Source: Lachnospiraceae bacterium (GTDB taxonomy: Bacteria > Bacillota > Clostridia > Lachnospirales > Lachnospiraceae). Taken from it: 36,259 nt of DNA. Position numbers and translations under genes: made by a program. Where the stretch lies: positions 1 through 36,259 of the forward strand of contig JAFLSZ010000010.1 in the NCBI GenBank assembly GCA_022510665.1, written 5' to 3'. The notes under the pieces were generated by a model. That model saw only the letters and a program-made list of their open reading frames with translations. It had not been told where the DNA came from and made no database searches. Shown one piece after another: positions 28,343 to 36,216 of the stretch (position 1 is its first letter; each line of letters begins with the position of its first letter).

Positions 28343-30013
28343 CTACCTCGCTTCTTGCTTTACTTTCTTCACTTTGTTTTTTCCTCCGGATGCCTCTGCC
28401 CGTATTTCGTTATCCGAAACGGCTCCCTTCATCCGTATCTCTTTTCCGCTTATAACATATCCCGCGCGAAATTCCTTTAACAGTCCGCTTCCCTGTACTC
28501 TCTCAAAATTCTTAATCGCAAGAATATCCGCCCGGTAATCTATGCAGCTCCGGTTTCCTCCCGGGTTATTAATGAGCATATCTAAATTTCCGGATAATCC
28601 TTTAATCCTGCCGTTTTCCACCGTAAGGTCCGCCAACGCCACCTTACCGTCCGTAGCCTTTTGTAAAAATTTTTCTATATCAGGCGCAGACCTTAGTACA
28701 TTCTGTTCCTGTCTGGACATCCGCCGCACATCGTCATTGACCGTAAAATATATCGTCAGCAGTTTGCCCGTAAAATGATTCAGGACGTCTTCTATTGTCT
28801 GCTTTGCCGCCTGTTCCTCAATTCCCGTCACAACCGCCTTTCCGTCCAGACCGATATCGGCTTCTACTCCGTCGTCCGGCAGACTGACTCCCGCTTCTTC
28901 CAGCCGGGAAAAAATTTCTTTTTTCAGGATTCTGTTCATCTGTGCGCCGGCTTTTGCGGCGTCAATTTCCTGTGCCGTCGCGAAAATATTAACCAAGCTT
29001 TCCTGACGCTCGGTCAAAGCGTCTCCTGACGCCATCTTCTTCAGCAATTTATTAATCTGCTCCTTGCTCGGCATTTTCCTGCCCTGCAAATACTTTTCTG
29101 CCTGCCTCTTATGGAGTTTATCCATTTGCGCCGCATAATAAGCCGCATACTCTTCCTTTATATCCCGCAGGGCTTTTATTTCTTCCGCGGCGTCCTCTCC
29201 CTCACAGAGCTTTTTGCGCACTTCCTCCTCATATTTTGCCATTTTTTCTCTCTGAGCGTCCGCCGCATGCCTTCTCTCTGTCTGCTCCGCCCGAAAAGAA
29301 AGATGATAATATTCCTTGTCATTTACAGGGGAACCGTTCCCTGCCTGTACTTTTACGACATAGATTCTGTCATTTATATTCCAGTTAGGGATTATTATAC
29401 TTTTTCCGTTCTGTCCGTTATCTGTTCCTATCCCCGACTGGTTTCCCTTTTCGTCATACAAAATTAATTCATAGTCACATCCCGCCGGAATATTGTCGAG
29501 CGTGATTATGATATTAAGATTGTACTTATCGGACATCGAATTTAACATTTTATATTCCGATACGCTGAACCGGTAATAGTCGGCGTCCCATAACTCGGAC
29601 AGTTTTCCCTGCAGATATCCGTCCGGCTTGTTAATAAGATAGGTCAGGTCCAGTTCTCTGCCGGCGCAATCTTCCCCCATATACACATTGCTTTTCTGAA
29701 AGTAGTCACTTCTGACCGTTTTATCTTCAATTTTCGTAATTATACTGGGAGAATATTGTTTCGTATAGCGTCCAAACTCCTGTCCCGCCAATTCAAAAGG
29801 CATTGTCACATTAGGCATAAGATACCCCCGCCTTTTTTCATTATACCTGTAAGGAGCGTACTTCCTTTTTTCGGACAGATTCTCCGGCAGGGAAGATGAC
29901 ACCTGCACAGAATCAAAGCGCACTTCACCCGCCAGGGCAGATAACAACTTTTCAAGAAGCTCTTCTTCCCCGTCTTCCAACGATATTACTACGATTTTTC
30001 CTATGTGTGCCAC
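28343..30013 (-). CDS. PPC-like beta-sandwich protein, longer tandem paralogue
   Basis: Seen: 556 aa, no signal peptide or TM. An N-terminal ~60-residue extension (MAHIGKIVVISLEDGEEE) is followed by MPNVTMPFELAGQEFGRY, which resembles a second protein start. The PPC-like region (~140-250) has YLQGKLSELWDADYYRF and GCDYELILYDEKGNQSG. A Lys/Glu-rich linker, LLKKMASG helix and C-terminal domain follow, ending in a basic KNKVKKVKQEAR tail. Start: GTG at 30013 directly touches GGGGAG, an unusually tight spacing, and no ATG fits better, so the true start is uncertain. Followed 5 bp later by the shorter paralogue. Confidence 0.8.
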   Translation of the reverse strand: MAHIGKIVVISLEDGEEELLEKLLSALAGEVRFDSVQVSSSLPENLSEKRKYAPYRYNEKRRGYLMPNVTMPFELAGQEFGRYTKQYSPSIITKIEDKTVRSDYFQKSNVYMGEDCAGRELDLTYLINKPDGYLQGKLSELWDADYYRFSVSEYKMLNSMSDKYNLNIIITLDNIPAGCDYELILYDEKGNQSGIGTDNGQNGKSIIIPNWNINDRIYVVKVQAGNGSPVNDKEYYHLSFRAEQTERRHAADAQREKMAKYEEEVRKKLCEGEDAAEEIKALRDIKEEYAAYYAAQMDKLHKRQAEKYLQGRKMPSKEQINKLLKKMASGDALTERQESLVNIFATAQEIDAAKAGAQMNRILKKEIFSRLEEAGVSLPDDGVEADIGLDGKAVVTGIEEQAAKQTIEDVLNHFTGKLLTIYFTVNDDVRRMSRQEQNVLRSAPDIEKFLQKATDGKVALADLTVENGRIKGLSGNLDMLINNPGGNRSCIDYRADILAIKNFERVQGSGLLKEFRAGYVISGKEIRMKGAVSDNEIRAEASGGKNKVKKVKQEAR

Positions 30014-30052
30014 CTCCCCTCTTACTGATGTTCTATCAGAAGGTTTTACATG

Positions 30053-30094
30053 ATATCATAGGAAATGCAAAGCAATAGCATTCTCTTATGATAT
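30053..30094. other. Stem-loop upstream of the 556-aa PPC-like gene
   Basis: ATATCATA and TATGATAT (8 bp) enclose a second stem (GAAATGC/GCATTC). On minus it follows a short GGAG/CTCC hairpin and a T6 run (~30095-30115) that may be a weak terminator for the 318-aa gene. The sequence could thus separate expression of the first gene from the rest of the cluster. Confidence 0.35.
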
Positions 30095-30160
30095 TAAAAA
30101 AGGGGAGAAGCCTCCTTGTTCTCGGTCCTTGCTTTGTCGTCAGGAAAGTCCGTTTCCCTG

Positions 30161-31117
30161 TTATTCTTCCTCTTTGGACCATATTCTTTCATAATGGCTG
30201 CCGAGTCTGTCAAGGATATCCTGCCACACAGAAAACTTTTGTATTTCTTCTGTGTTTATTCTATTATTTTGAAGATATTCATAAATCACTTTATAGGTAT
30301 CTTCCGAAAAAGATATGCTCCAATTATTTTTATAATTATTGTTATCGCTGTAAGACATTCCCTGAAAGTTGATTGAAAGAATGCCATGCTCCGCCCTCTG
30401 CGCCAGTCCTCTTATTTCCAAACCGGCCCATATGTAAGCCGCGGTTTTATCTCTGATTAAATCAGGGTATTTGTTTAGGTAGGTTTCGGCCAGTTTCTCA
30501 TATTCCGCGAAATCCTCCTCACTCTGTAAAAGGACTTTTCCTCCGCGGCCTTCTTCTCCCGCTCTTACAAGATACCGGATTCCCGTACCGGGATGCCTGT
30601 GCAGGGTATATCCCCGCAATTCCTCCGTTTCCGGCTCTTCCTTACCCATCACATCCCGCAAAGCACCTTTGAGTTCCTCGTCTAACACCAGAACGTCATA
30701 GCACATGGTTCCGTGTTCGGAAATCAAAAATTCCGTTCCCGTTTCTCCATCCTTTCTGATTTTAATATCAGAATAGGAAAACGCGCCTATCCGCCCGCTC
30801 TGCTTATCATAAATAGTGAAGCAGCCTGCCTCGTTATCCGGCACAATCTTATACTGTTTCGTTTCGTATGTTTCATATCTTCCATACGCCGGCGTTACGG
30901 CACGCGGTTTCTGCGCGGATGATACAAAATAAGCCTGCAGTGCGTCGTTTTTGTCTATCGGTTTCGTATTGGTTCCGTTTCGGAGCGCGAAATCTGCCCC
31001 GTCGGAATTTACCGTTCGTTTAATCCGTTCCGTGAAATCCTGCCCGCGAACGGTACTTTTTATTTTTCCGGTTTCATAGCCTGCCGGACGACCTGCCGTG
31101 ATTCCACTGATACTCAT
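30161..31117 (-). CDS. Unrecognised leaderless protein, first structural gene of the LytTR-linked cluster
   Basis: I do not recognise this family. Seen: 318 aa, hydrophilic, no signal peptide. It begins MSISGITAGRPAGYETGKI, a Ser/Gly/Ile-rich start seen in other leaderless Clostridia proteins. A middle region (~95-200) is rich in beta-strand-like stretches (YKIVPDNEAGCFTIYDKQ, GRIGAFSYSDIKI, a CYDVLVLDEEL strand). The C-terminus is helical and charged with two Trp. AGGAGG lies 8 nt before ATG 31117. It is 144 bp after the LytTR regulator gene and 147 bp before the PPC-like genes, all on one strand. Confidence 0.85.
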   Translation of the reverse strand: MSISGITAGRPAGYETGKIKSTVRGQDFTERIKRTVNSDGADFALRNGTNTKPIDKNDALQAYFVSSAQKPRAVTPAYGRYETYETKQYKIVPDNEAGCFTIYDKQSGRIGAFSYSDIKIRKDGETGTEFLISEHGTMCYDVLVLDEELKGALRDVMGKEEPETEELRGYTLHRHPGTGIRYLVRAGEEGRGGKVLLQSEEDFAEYEKLAETYLNKYPDLIRDKTAAYIWAGLEIRGLAQRAEHGILSINFQGMSYSDNNNYKNNWSISFSEDTYKVIYEYLQNNRINTEEIQKFSVWQDILDRLGSHYERIWSKEEE

Positions 31118-31261
31118 TTTTGCGACCTCCTGCGATTTCCTTATGAGTCTTTTGTACCAAACTGCTGCTTACAATATTAAGTCAACCGTAAAACCGTTGT
31201 CCGTCACAAAAACTACCCGTTTCAGAAACACATCAGTTTTTTGCAGACGGACGGGAGGATT

Positions 31262-31990
31262 TCACACGTTAACAACCCCCACGTCTTTCGCGTATCTGAT
31301 ATACTGTCTGACAAAAGCAGCGTATTTCTTGCGCGCAAGTATCAACTTGTCCCCGTTTGCTACCCGGATTGTATCCGCGTTGTAGGAAGCAATCTTTTCC
31401 ATATGAACAAGGTAGCACCTGTGACAGCGGTAAAAAACCCCGTCAAGCATCCGTTCCAGTTCTTCCATTTTCCCGTAACTCTCTAACGTCCCCGCCGTCG
31501 TATGGATAATTACTTTTTTATTCGCACTTTCAATATAGTAAATATCTTTCAGGTATACTCTTTTTTGTTCTCCGGACTTTTTAACCAGGATATACCGCTT
31601 TGTCTGTTCTTCCGCCGCGCTTACCTCTTTCCATGCGCGTCTGAACACGTCGGAAAACTTTTCTTCGTCAACCGGCTTTATCAGATATTGGAACGCCGCC
31701 ACATCAAAAGCATCATACACATACTTCTCATGATTCGTAACAAAAATAATAATGCTTCTTGCGCTTTTGCTTTCTTCTTGTTTCTGCCGTATCTGCCTCG
31801 CAACGTCTATTCCCGACACCTCTTTCATTTCCGGGTCAAGAAAAAAAATCGCAAAATCTTCCCACGATTTCAGCAGTTCCTTTCCGCCCGCAAACGTTAC
31901 AATTTCCACATCCGGTATCTGTTCTTTTATTATCAAGGAAACGATATGTTCCCTTGCAGCACTGTCATCATCACAAACCGCAATCTTCAT
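31262..31990 (-). CDS. LytTR-family response regulator, orphan
   Basis: Seen (242-aa form): receiver domain from MKIAVCDDDSAAREH, phosphoacceptor in FFLDPEMKEVSG, where the usual Pro after EM is Lys, and FQYLIKPV; then a LytTR DNA-binding domain from ~130 (RYILVKKSGEQKRVYLKDIYYIESANKKVIIHT, in parts; FYRCHRCYLVH, LILARKKYAAFVRQYI). Known: LytTR regulators bind paired 9-bp repeats ~21 bp apart and often control virulence, bacteriocin or cell-wall genes. The ORF could start at 32017, but only the ATG at 31990 has an upstream AAAGGAAG. No partner kinase is in the window. 21-bp repeats lie upstream. Inference: regulates itself and the cluster downstream. Confidence 0.9.
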   Translation of the reverse strand: MKIAVCDDDSAAREHIVSLIIKEQIPDVEIVTFAGGKELLKSWEDFAIFFLDPEMKEVSGIDVARQIRQKQEESKSARSIIIFVTNHEKYVYDAFDVAAFQYLIKPVDEEKFSDVFRRAWKEVSAAEEQTKRYILVKKSGEQKRVYLKDIYYIESANKKVIIHTTAGTLESYGKMEELERMLDGVFYRCHRCYLVHMEKIASYNADTIRVANGDKLILARKKYAAFVRQYIRYAKDVGVVNV

Positions 31991-32037
31991 ATTCCTTCGA
32001 CTTCCTTTTGTTATCATACAAAATCCGCTGTCGTAGA

Positions 32038-32043
32038 ATTATA
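32038..32043 (-). promoter_or_regulatory. -10 element of the LytTR gene, no good -35
   Basis: A perfect TATAAT lies ~50 bp before ATG 31990. The expected -35 position (32061-32066) reads AAAAAG on minus, so the promoter probably needs an activator. Repeats start 12 bp further upstream. Confidence 0.5.
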
Positions 32044-32077
32044 TCGGCATTTTATAGATGCTTTTTTAGAAGCGGGT

Positions 32078-32131
32078 GTGAAATACAGTATTTTAGGCGT
32101 GAAATGCTGTATTTTAAGCATGAAATTTTTC
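32078..32131. repeat. 21-bp tandem repeats, candidate LytTR operator
   Basis: Two full units (32078-32098, 32099-32119) of a GTGAAATrCwGTATTTTArGC type and a partial third (32120-32131). A weaker related stretch is at ~32057-32073. The period equals the spacing of LytTR half-sites. They lie between the LytTR gene and the small-RNA promoter. Confidence 0.6.
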
Positions 32132-32199
32132 TTAACACCCTCACCCCCATGTACTTACCATGCCTAAAATGTTTATAAACAAAGGTACGCTTAAACGAC

Positions 32200-32226
32200 T
32201 TGACTTTCTAAAAAATAATGTATAAT
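32200..32226 (+). promoter_or_regulatory. Promoter of the candidate small RNA
   Basis: TTGACT (32200-32205) with TATAAT at 32221-32226 (15-bp spacer) or TAATAA at 32223-32228 (17 bp). Either places the start near 32233. Confidence 0.65.
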
Positions 32227-32232
32227 AAAGCT

Positions 32233-32371
32233 ACAAGGTAATAAGCTATAATGAATGAAAATCAGAGGACGGAACGGGCAGCCGTCGCCCTTGTTTGGAG
32301 ATGTGGGAATGTCACCCCACCTATTTTCATTCATAACAGATTGGCAGGTAACTTCGATTACCTGCCTTTTT
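32233..32371 (+). ncRNA. Candidate small non-coding RNA
   Basis: Between a promoter and a strong terminator there is no ORF with a ribosome site. ATGAATGAAAAT (32251-32262) and ATTTTCATTCAT (32323-32334) form a 12-bp closing stem. Inside are GACGG/CCGTC (32268-32272 / 32282-32286) and GTGGG/CCCAC (32303-32307 / 32316-32320) hairpins. I do not match it to a known RNA family (not SRP, 6S or a riboswitch I know). It could also be a copy of a dispersed palindromic element. About 140 nt; ends are estimates. Confidence 0.55.
32343..32371 (+). terminator. Strong intrinsic terminator of the candidate small RNA
   Basis: GGCAGGTAA, six-base loop with TTCG, TTACCTGCC, then TTTTTAT. A perfect 9-bp stem. 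Confidence 0.93.
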
Positions 32372-32463
32372 ATATTGTTCACCGCTCTTTGATGCACACG
32401 CCGTAAAACCGCCGGACAAAAAAGTATATACTCACAAGACCACCCTGCGGTTTCGGGAAGCAA

Positions 32464-32493
32464 TCTTAATCAAATCTTAATCGAGTCTTAATT
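32464..32493 (+). repeat. Three 11-bp-phased TCTTAATc repeats (response-regulator box)
   Basis: TCTTAATC at 32464 and 32475, TCTTAATT at 32486. Units are exactly 11 bp apart and the last overlaps the -35. This is the arrangement of OmpR/PhoB-class activator sites. No such regulator is in the window. Confidence 0.6.
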
Positions 32494-32520
32494 GACATCC
32501 CTATACGTTAATGTTACTCT
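32492..32520 (+). promoter_or_regulatory. Promoter of the acyltransferase/transporter operon
   Basis: TTGACA (32492-32497), 17-bp spacer, TACTCT (32515-32520) with an extended TG. The weak -10 fits activator dependence. The leader to ATG 32650 would be ~120 nt. Confidence 0.6.
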
Positions 32521-32649
32521 GTTTCAGAGGGAAAATGACATGTAACCGTGCGCCGTGCGGTATCCTTCGGGATTTTGAACACGCGTTTCGGGGCCGGAAA
32601 TAAATTATATATATATAAGGGGTTATTTTATAATTTGAAAAAGAATACA

Positions 32650-34569
32650 ATGAGTAAGAATAAAGTATCAAAAGTTAAAGTTTTTATGCTTATAACCGGC
32701 GTATTTTTTCTTGCCGGAATTTTTGCTTTTTTACTATCAGGGGAAAATCTTTCGGTGTTTAAAGCCTTTTTCCGCGAAGGTATCACGCAGGAAGAAATAC
32801 GCGAGAACGCGCAAAACTTTGGCGTGCGCGGCGCGGTTTCCGTGTGCCTGCTGTCGATGATGCAGGTCGTGCTTATGTTTCTGCCTGCCGAGCCGGTACA
32901 GGTTGTGGCGGGTGTCAGTTACGGACTGTGGCACGGTATCCTGTTGTGCATGGCGGGCGTATTCGCAGGGAACACGGCAATCTATTTATGTTATAAAGTC
33001 TTCGGCAAACGAATGAGCGAATACTATTCCCGTAAAATAGATATTGACTGGGGCAGCGCGAAGATGGCGCACGCGGTATCTCTCATTGTACTTATTCTGT
33101 ACGTACTGCCGGCTATTCCGTACGGAATGATATGTTTTTTCGCGGTCAGCATGGGGCTTAAATATCCCCGCTATACCTTTTTGACGGTACTGGGCTCTCT
33201 GCCGTCGGTATTTATAGGAGTGGGGCTCGGCCATCTGGCTGTCACATCCAGTCTTATCTGCTCCGTAATCGTTTTCGTACTTCTTATGGCGGTGCTGACC
33301 GTAATGCTGATAAAGAGGGACGCACTGACCGCTAAAATCAACGAATTTATTAAAAAGAAGAATACGCCGTACACTTCGGATACCGAAGTAAGAAAGCCGA
33401 ACAAACTTCTTTTCAGAGTTTTTTCGGCCGTGACCGATTTATATTTATTTTTCAAATTCAGGGTAAAATACAAAAACCTTGCGGGAAAAATTGAAAAACC
33501 TTCAATTATTCTTGTCACACACGGCTCGTTTATCGACTTTATGTTTTCGTTAAAGTTCCTGAAAAAATACTATCCACATATCGTTACGGCAAGACTGTAT
33601 ATGTACGACAAAGTAATGGGTAGCATAATGAAAGCAGGCGGCGCAATCCCAAAGAGTATGTTTACGGTAGATTATGAAAGCGCGAAAAACTGTCTGAATG
33701 TATTAAAAAATAAAGAAATCCTTCTTATGATGCCCGAAGCGCGGCTTTCCACGGTAGGCAGGTATGAAGGAATGCAGGGTGTAACGTCAAAGTTTCTGTA
33801 CAAAGCGGGAGTAAATTTATACCTGTTAAAAATCCACGGCAACTATTTCGCCATGCCGAAATGGGGCAACGGAGCAAGGCACAGGGCGCAGGTAGAATGT
33901 ACGCTGTCAAAGCTGTATGCGGCGGAAGAACTCTCCGGAATAGATTTTGAGACATTTAAGTCCTCTTTGAATAAGTCGATGTATTACGACGAATACGAAT
34001 GGCTTGCAGAGCGTCCCGGGCTAAAATATAGCTCCAAAACTCTGGCAGAGGGATTGGAGGGCGTTCTGTACAAATGTCCCATGTGCGGGGCGGAGGGCGC
34101 AGGAATCTCCTCAGGCAGGAAACTTTGCTGCACCGTCTGCGGGACAAAAGCCGTACTTGACGACAGGTATCATTTTGCGGGAGAAATCCCCTTTACGGAC
34201 ATACGCGGCTGGTACGATTACCAGTATAAGCAGCTGGAAAAAGAAATTGCCGCGGATGAAAACTATATTTTAGAGAGTAAAGTTGAATTAAAACACTCGT
34301 CCATAAACGGTAAGAAGTGCCTGCGGCGGGCCGGTGAGGGAATCTGCCGTTTGGACAGAAGCGGGCTTACATACGAGGGTACGGACGACGGAAAAGAGGT
34401 AAAGGTACATTTTAACGGCAACGAAGTTTACCGGCTGTTATTCGGCGTAAACGAGGATTTTGAATTATATGCGGGGAAAGAAATCTATTATTTTATCCCC
34501 GAAAATAAAAGAATGTGCGCAAAGTGGTATTTGTGCAGCATTGCACTGAAAGATTATTTCAAAGGGTGA
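32650..34569 (+). CDS. VTT-membrane / PlsC-type acyltransferase / zinc-ribbon fusion
   Basis: Seen (639 aa): first ~235 residues form a membrane domain with a VTT/DedA-like pattern (FLPAEPVQVVAGVSYGLWHG, GNTAIYLCYKVFGKR, LPAIPYGM). A PlsC-like acyltransferase follows: HX4D motif HGSFID (His291, Asp296), GGAIP, and MMPEARLS in place of the EGTRS block. Then a zinc ribbon (Cys476, 479, 494, 497) and a C-terminal PH-like beta region. Known: PlsC enzymes acylate lysophosphatidate; VTT proteins move lipid. Inference: couples lipid scrambling to acylation. Start: ATG 32650 has no ribosome site; an in-frame TTG (32635) lies 12 nt after AAGGGG and is an alternative. An in-frame GTG at 32548 is less likely. 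Confidence 0.87.
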   Translation: MSKNKVSKVKVFMLITGVFFLAGIFAFLLSGENLSVFKAFFREGITQEEIRENAQNFGVRGAVSVCLLSMMQVVLMFLPAEPVQVVAGVSYGLWHGILLCMAGVFAGNTAIYLCYKVFGKRMSEYYSRKIDIDWGSAKMAHAVSLIVLILYVLPAIPYGMICFFAVSMGLKYPRYTFLTVLGSLPSVFIGVGLGHLAVTSSLICSVIVFVLLMAVLTVMLIKRDALTAKINEFIKKKNTPYTSDTEVRKPNKLLFRVFSAVTDLYLFFKFRVKYKNLAGKIEKPSIILVTHGSFIDFMFSLKFLKKYYPHIVTARLYMYDKVMGSIMKAGGAIPKSMFTVDYESAKNCLNVLKNKEILLMMPEARLSTVGRYEGMQGVTSKFLYKAGVNLYLLKIHGNYFAMPKWGNGARHRAQVECTLSKLYAAEELSGIDFETFKSSLNKSMYYDEYEWLAERPGLKYSSKTLAEGLEGVLYKCPMCGAEGAGISSGRKLCCTVCGTKAVLDDRYHFAGEIPFTDIRGWYDYQYKQLEKEIAADENYILESKVELKHSSINGKKCLRRAGEGICRLDRSGLTYEGTDDGKEVKVHFNGNEVYRLLFGVNEDFELYAGKEIYYFIPENKRMCAKWYLCSIALKDYFKG

Positions 34570-34575
34570 TTTCTT

Positions 34576-36081
34576 ATGCAAAACAGAAAAAATAACAACG
34601 ACAAAGAAGGATTCGGCATCGAAAGAGAACCGTCCGTGCCTCATCAGGCGGCGCAGAGCGCACAAAAGGAAAAAACATTTGCGAATATTAATACAAAGGC
34701 ATTTTTGACCGTTCTCATAATGCTTCTTGCAATTCTTACGGCGAGCGCACTGCTATCCTTTTTTATTCCACAGGGTTCTTACGCTAGAATTGACGAAAAA
34801 ATAGACATAAACAGTTTTACATACGGAAAAGTCAAAGGCATCGCGGCGTGGAGAGTCATCACGGCGCCGTTGCGGGTATTTGCATCCGAAGAATCGCTTA
34901 CCGTGATAATGATAAGCATATTTCTGCTGATTATGAGCGGCGTATTCAATATTGTGGAAAAGACGGGCGGCATAAAATCAATTATAAAATATACAAAAAA
35001 GCGTTTTGCCGCAAAGAAAAGGCTGATTCTCTGCCTTATCGTTCTGACCTTTATGGCATTTGGCAGTTTTTTCGGCATGTTTGAAGAACTTGTCGCTCTT
35101 CTGCCTATCGTGGTAATTCTCGCGCTTTCCCTAGGATTTGATACACTTACGGGGCTGGGGATGTGTATGATGGCGGCGTGCTTCGGCTTTTCCGCGGCAA
35201 TCACCAATCCTTTTTCGGTGGGACTGGCATCTAACATCGTGAATGTAAAAGTTCTGGACGGAATGTACCTGCGGGTTATCCTGTTTGTGCTGATTTATGC
35301 GATGGTATGCGGCTTTTTGCTGTTACATAACAAAAGAATCGCGGCTTCTCCGCAAAAATCCCTGACGTATGAATCAGACAGAACGAAAATCAGGACGCTG
35401 AATGACGAAAAAGAAGATTTTACCTCACAGGATAAAGCCGTGTTTAAAACGTATGTCATTTTCTTCGGGACGCAGCTTGTAATACTTTTGACCGCGGCCG
35501 CGGTAAGCACAATCTCCTCTTACGCCATCCCGATATTGTCGCTCTCCTTTCTTATCGGAGGACTGCTCTGCGGTCACATAATAACACGGGACATAAAAAG
35601 CGTGCTGAAATGGCTGGGACAGGGCGTTCTCTCTATGCTTCCGGCAATCGTTATGATTGCTCTGGCATCGTCCGTAAAACTTGTAATGACGGAAAGCGGT
35701 ATCATTGATACGGTGCTGCATGCCGTAATCGAACAATTAAAGAACCGCTCCGCGTTTTCAAGCATATTAATCATCTATGCGCTTATTTTGTTTTTACAGA
35801 TATTCATAGGTTCGGCTTCGGCAAAAATCTTCCTGATTATGCCCCTGTTATTTGATATTTGTTCCGCACTGGGCATTTCTCCGAATTTGATAATACTTAC
35901 CTACTGTATGGCAGACGGATTTACGGATGTAATTCTTCCTACCAATCCCGTACTGCTTATCGGCCTTTCCATGACGGGAGTGTCTTACGGAAAGTGGTTC
36001 CGCTTTACATGGTGGTTCCAGCTCGCGGTATTTGCCCTAACGCTGTTGATGCTTTTTATAGGCATAAAAATAGGTTATTAG
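34576..36081 (+). CDS. YfcC/DcuC-family transporter
   Basis: Seen: 501 aa. A ~40-residue polar N-terminal extension is followed by ~12 hydrophobic segments. Family features: FFIPQGSY after the first TM, GGIKSIIKYTKKRF, FGSFFGMFEELVALLPI, FGFSAAITNPFSVGLASNIV, and a near-mirror second half ending LTYCMADGFTDVILPTNPVL. Known: the YfcC/DcuC (PF03606) group carries C4-dicarboxylates, amino acids or related anions; the substrate is not readable. AAAGGG overlapping the previous stop lies 9 nt before ATG 34576, and only 6 nt separate the genes, so translation is probably coupled to the acyltransferase. Confidence 0.9.
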   Translation: MQNRKNNNDKEGFGIEREPSVPHQAAQSAQKEKTFANINTKAFLTVLIMLLAILTASALLSFFIPQGSYARIDEKIDINSFTYGKVKGIAAWRVITAPLRVFASEESLTVIMISIFLLIMSGVFNIVEKTGGIKSIIKYTKKRFAAKKRLILCLIVLTFMAFGSFFGMFEELVALLPIVVILALSLGFDTLTGLGMCMMAACFGFSAAITNPFSVGLASNIVNVKVLDGMYLRVILFVLIYAMVCGFLLLHNKRIAASPQKSLTYESDRTKIRTLNDEKEDFTSQDKAVFKTYVIFFGTQLVILLTAAAVSTISSYAIPILSLSFLIGGLLCGHIITRDIKSVLKWLGQGVLSMLPAIVMIALASSVKLVMTESGIIDTVLHAVIEQLKNRSAFSSILIIYALILFLQIFIGSASAKIFLIMPLLFDICSALGISPNLIILTYCMADGFTDVILPTNPVLLIGLSMTGVSYGKWFRFTWWFQLAVFALTLLMLFIGIKIGY

Positions 36082-36120
36082 TACGCCAAATGCCGATGTA
36101 AGACATGCGCTTAATTACTA

Positions 36121-36153
36121 AGGAGCAGAGAGTCAGTCATGGTCTCTGCTCCT
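36121..36153. terminator. Hairpin after the transporter gene, terminator without a T-run
   Basis: AGGAGCAGAGA and TCTCTGCTCCT form a perfect 11-bp stem. Neither strand has a proper T-run, so termination may be weak or rho-assisted. It lies between the transporter and a probable minus-strand gene end. Confidence 0.5.
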
Positions 36154-36216
36154 ACCTGCATTATACAGCACATACCGGATGTGTCACCAAATCTTGCCCT
36201 CGGGAAGTAACCCACT

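Noticed and set aside
31205..31243. Terminator after the LytTR gene
   Set aside because: AAAAACT/AGTTTTT and GTTTC/GAAAC can pair, but the stem is AT-rich and lacks a following T-run, so it is not called.
32191..32463. 90-codon minus-strand ORF across the candidate small RNA
   Set aside because: No ribosome site, it reads through the inverted repeats and terminator stem, and its residues reflect those palindromes.
32548..32649. N-terminal extension of the acyltransferase from GTG 32548
   Set aside because: The added residues look like untranslated leader, and no properly spaced ribosome site precedes the GTG.
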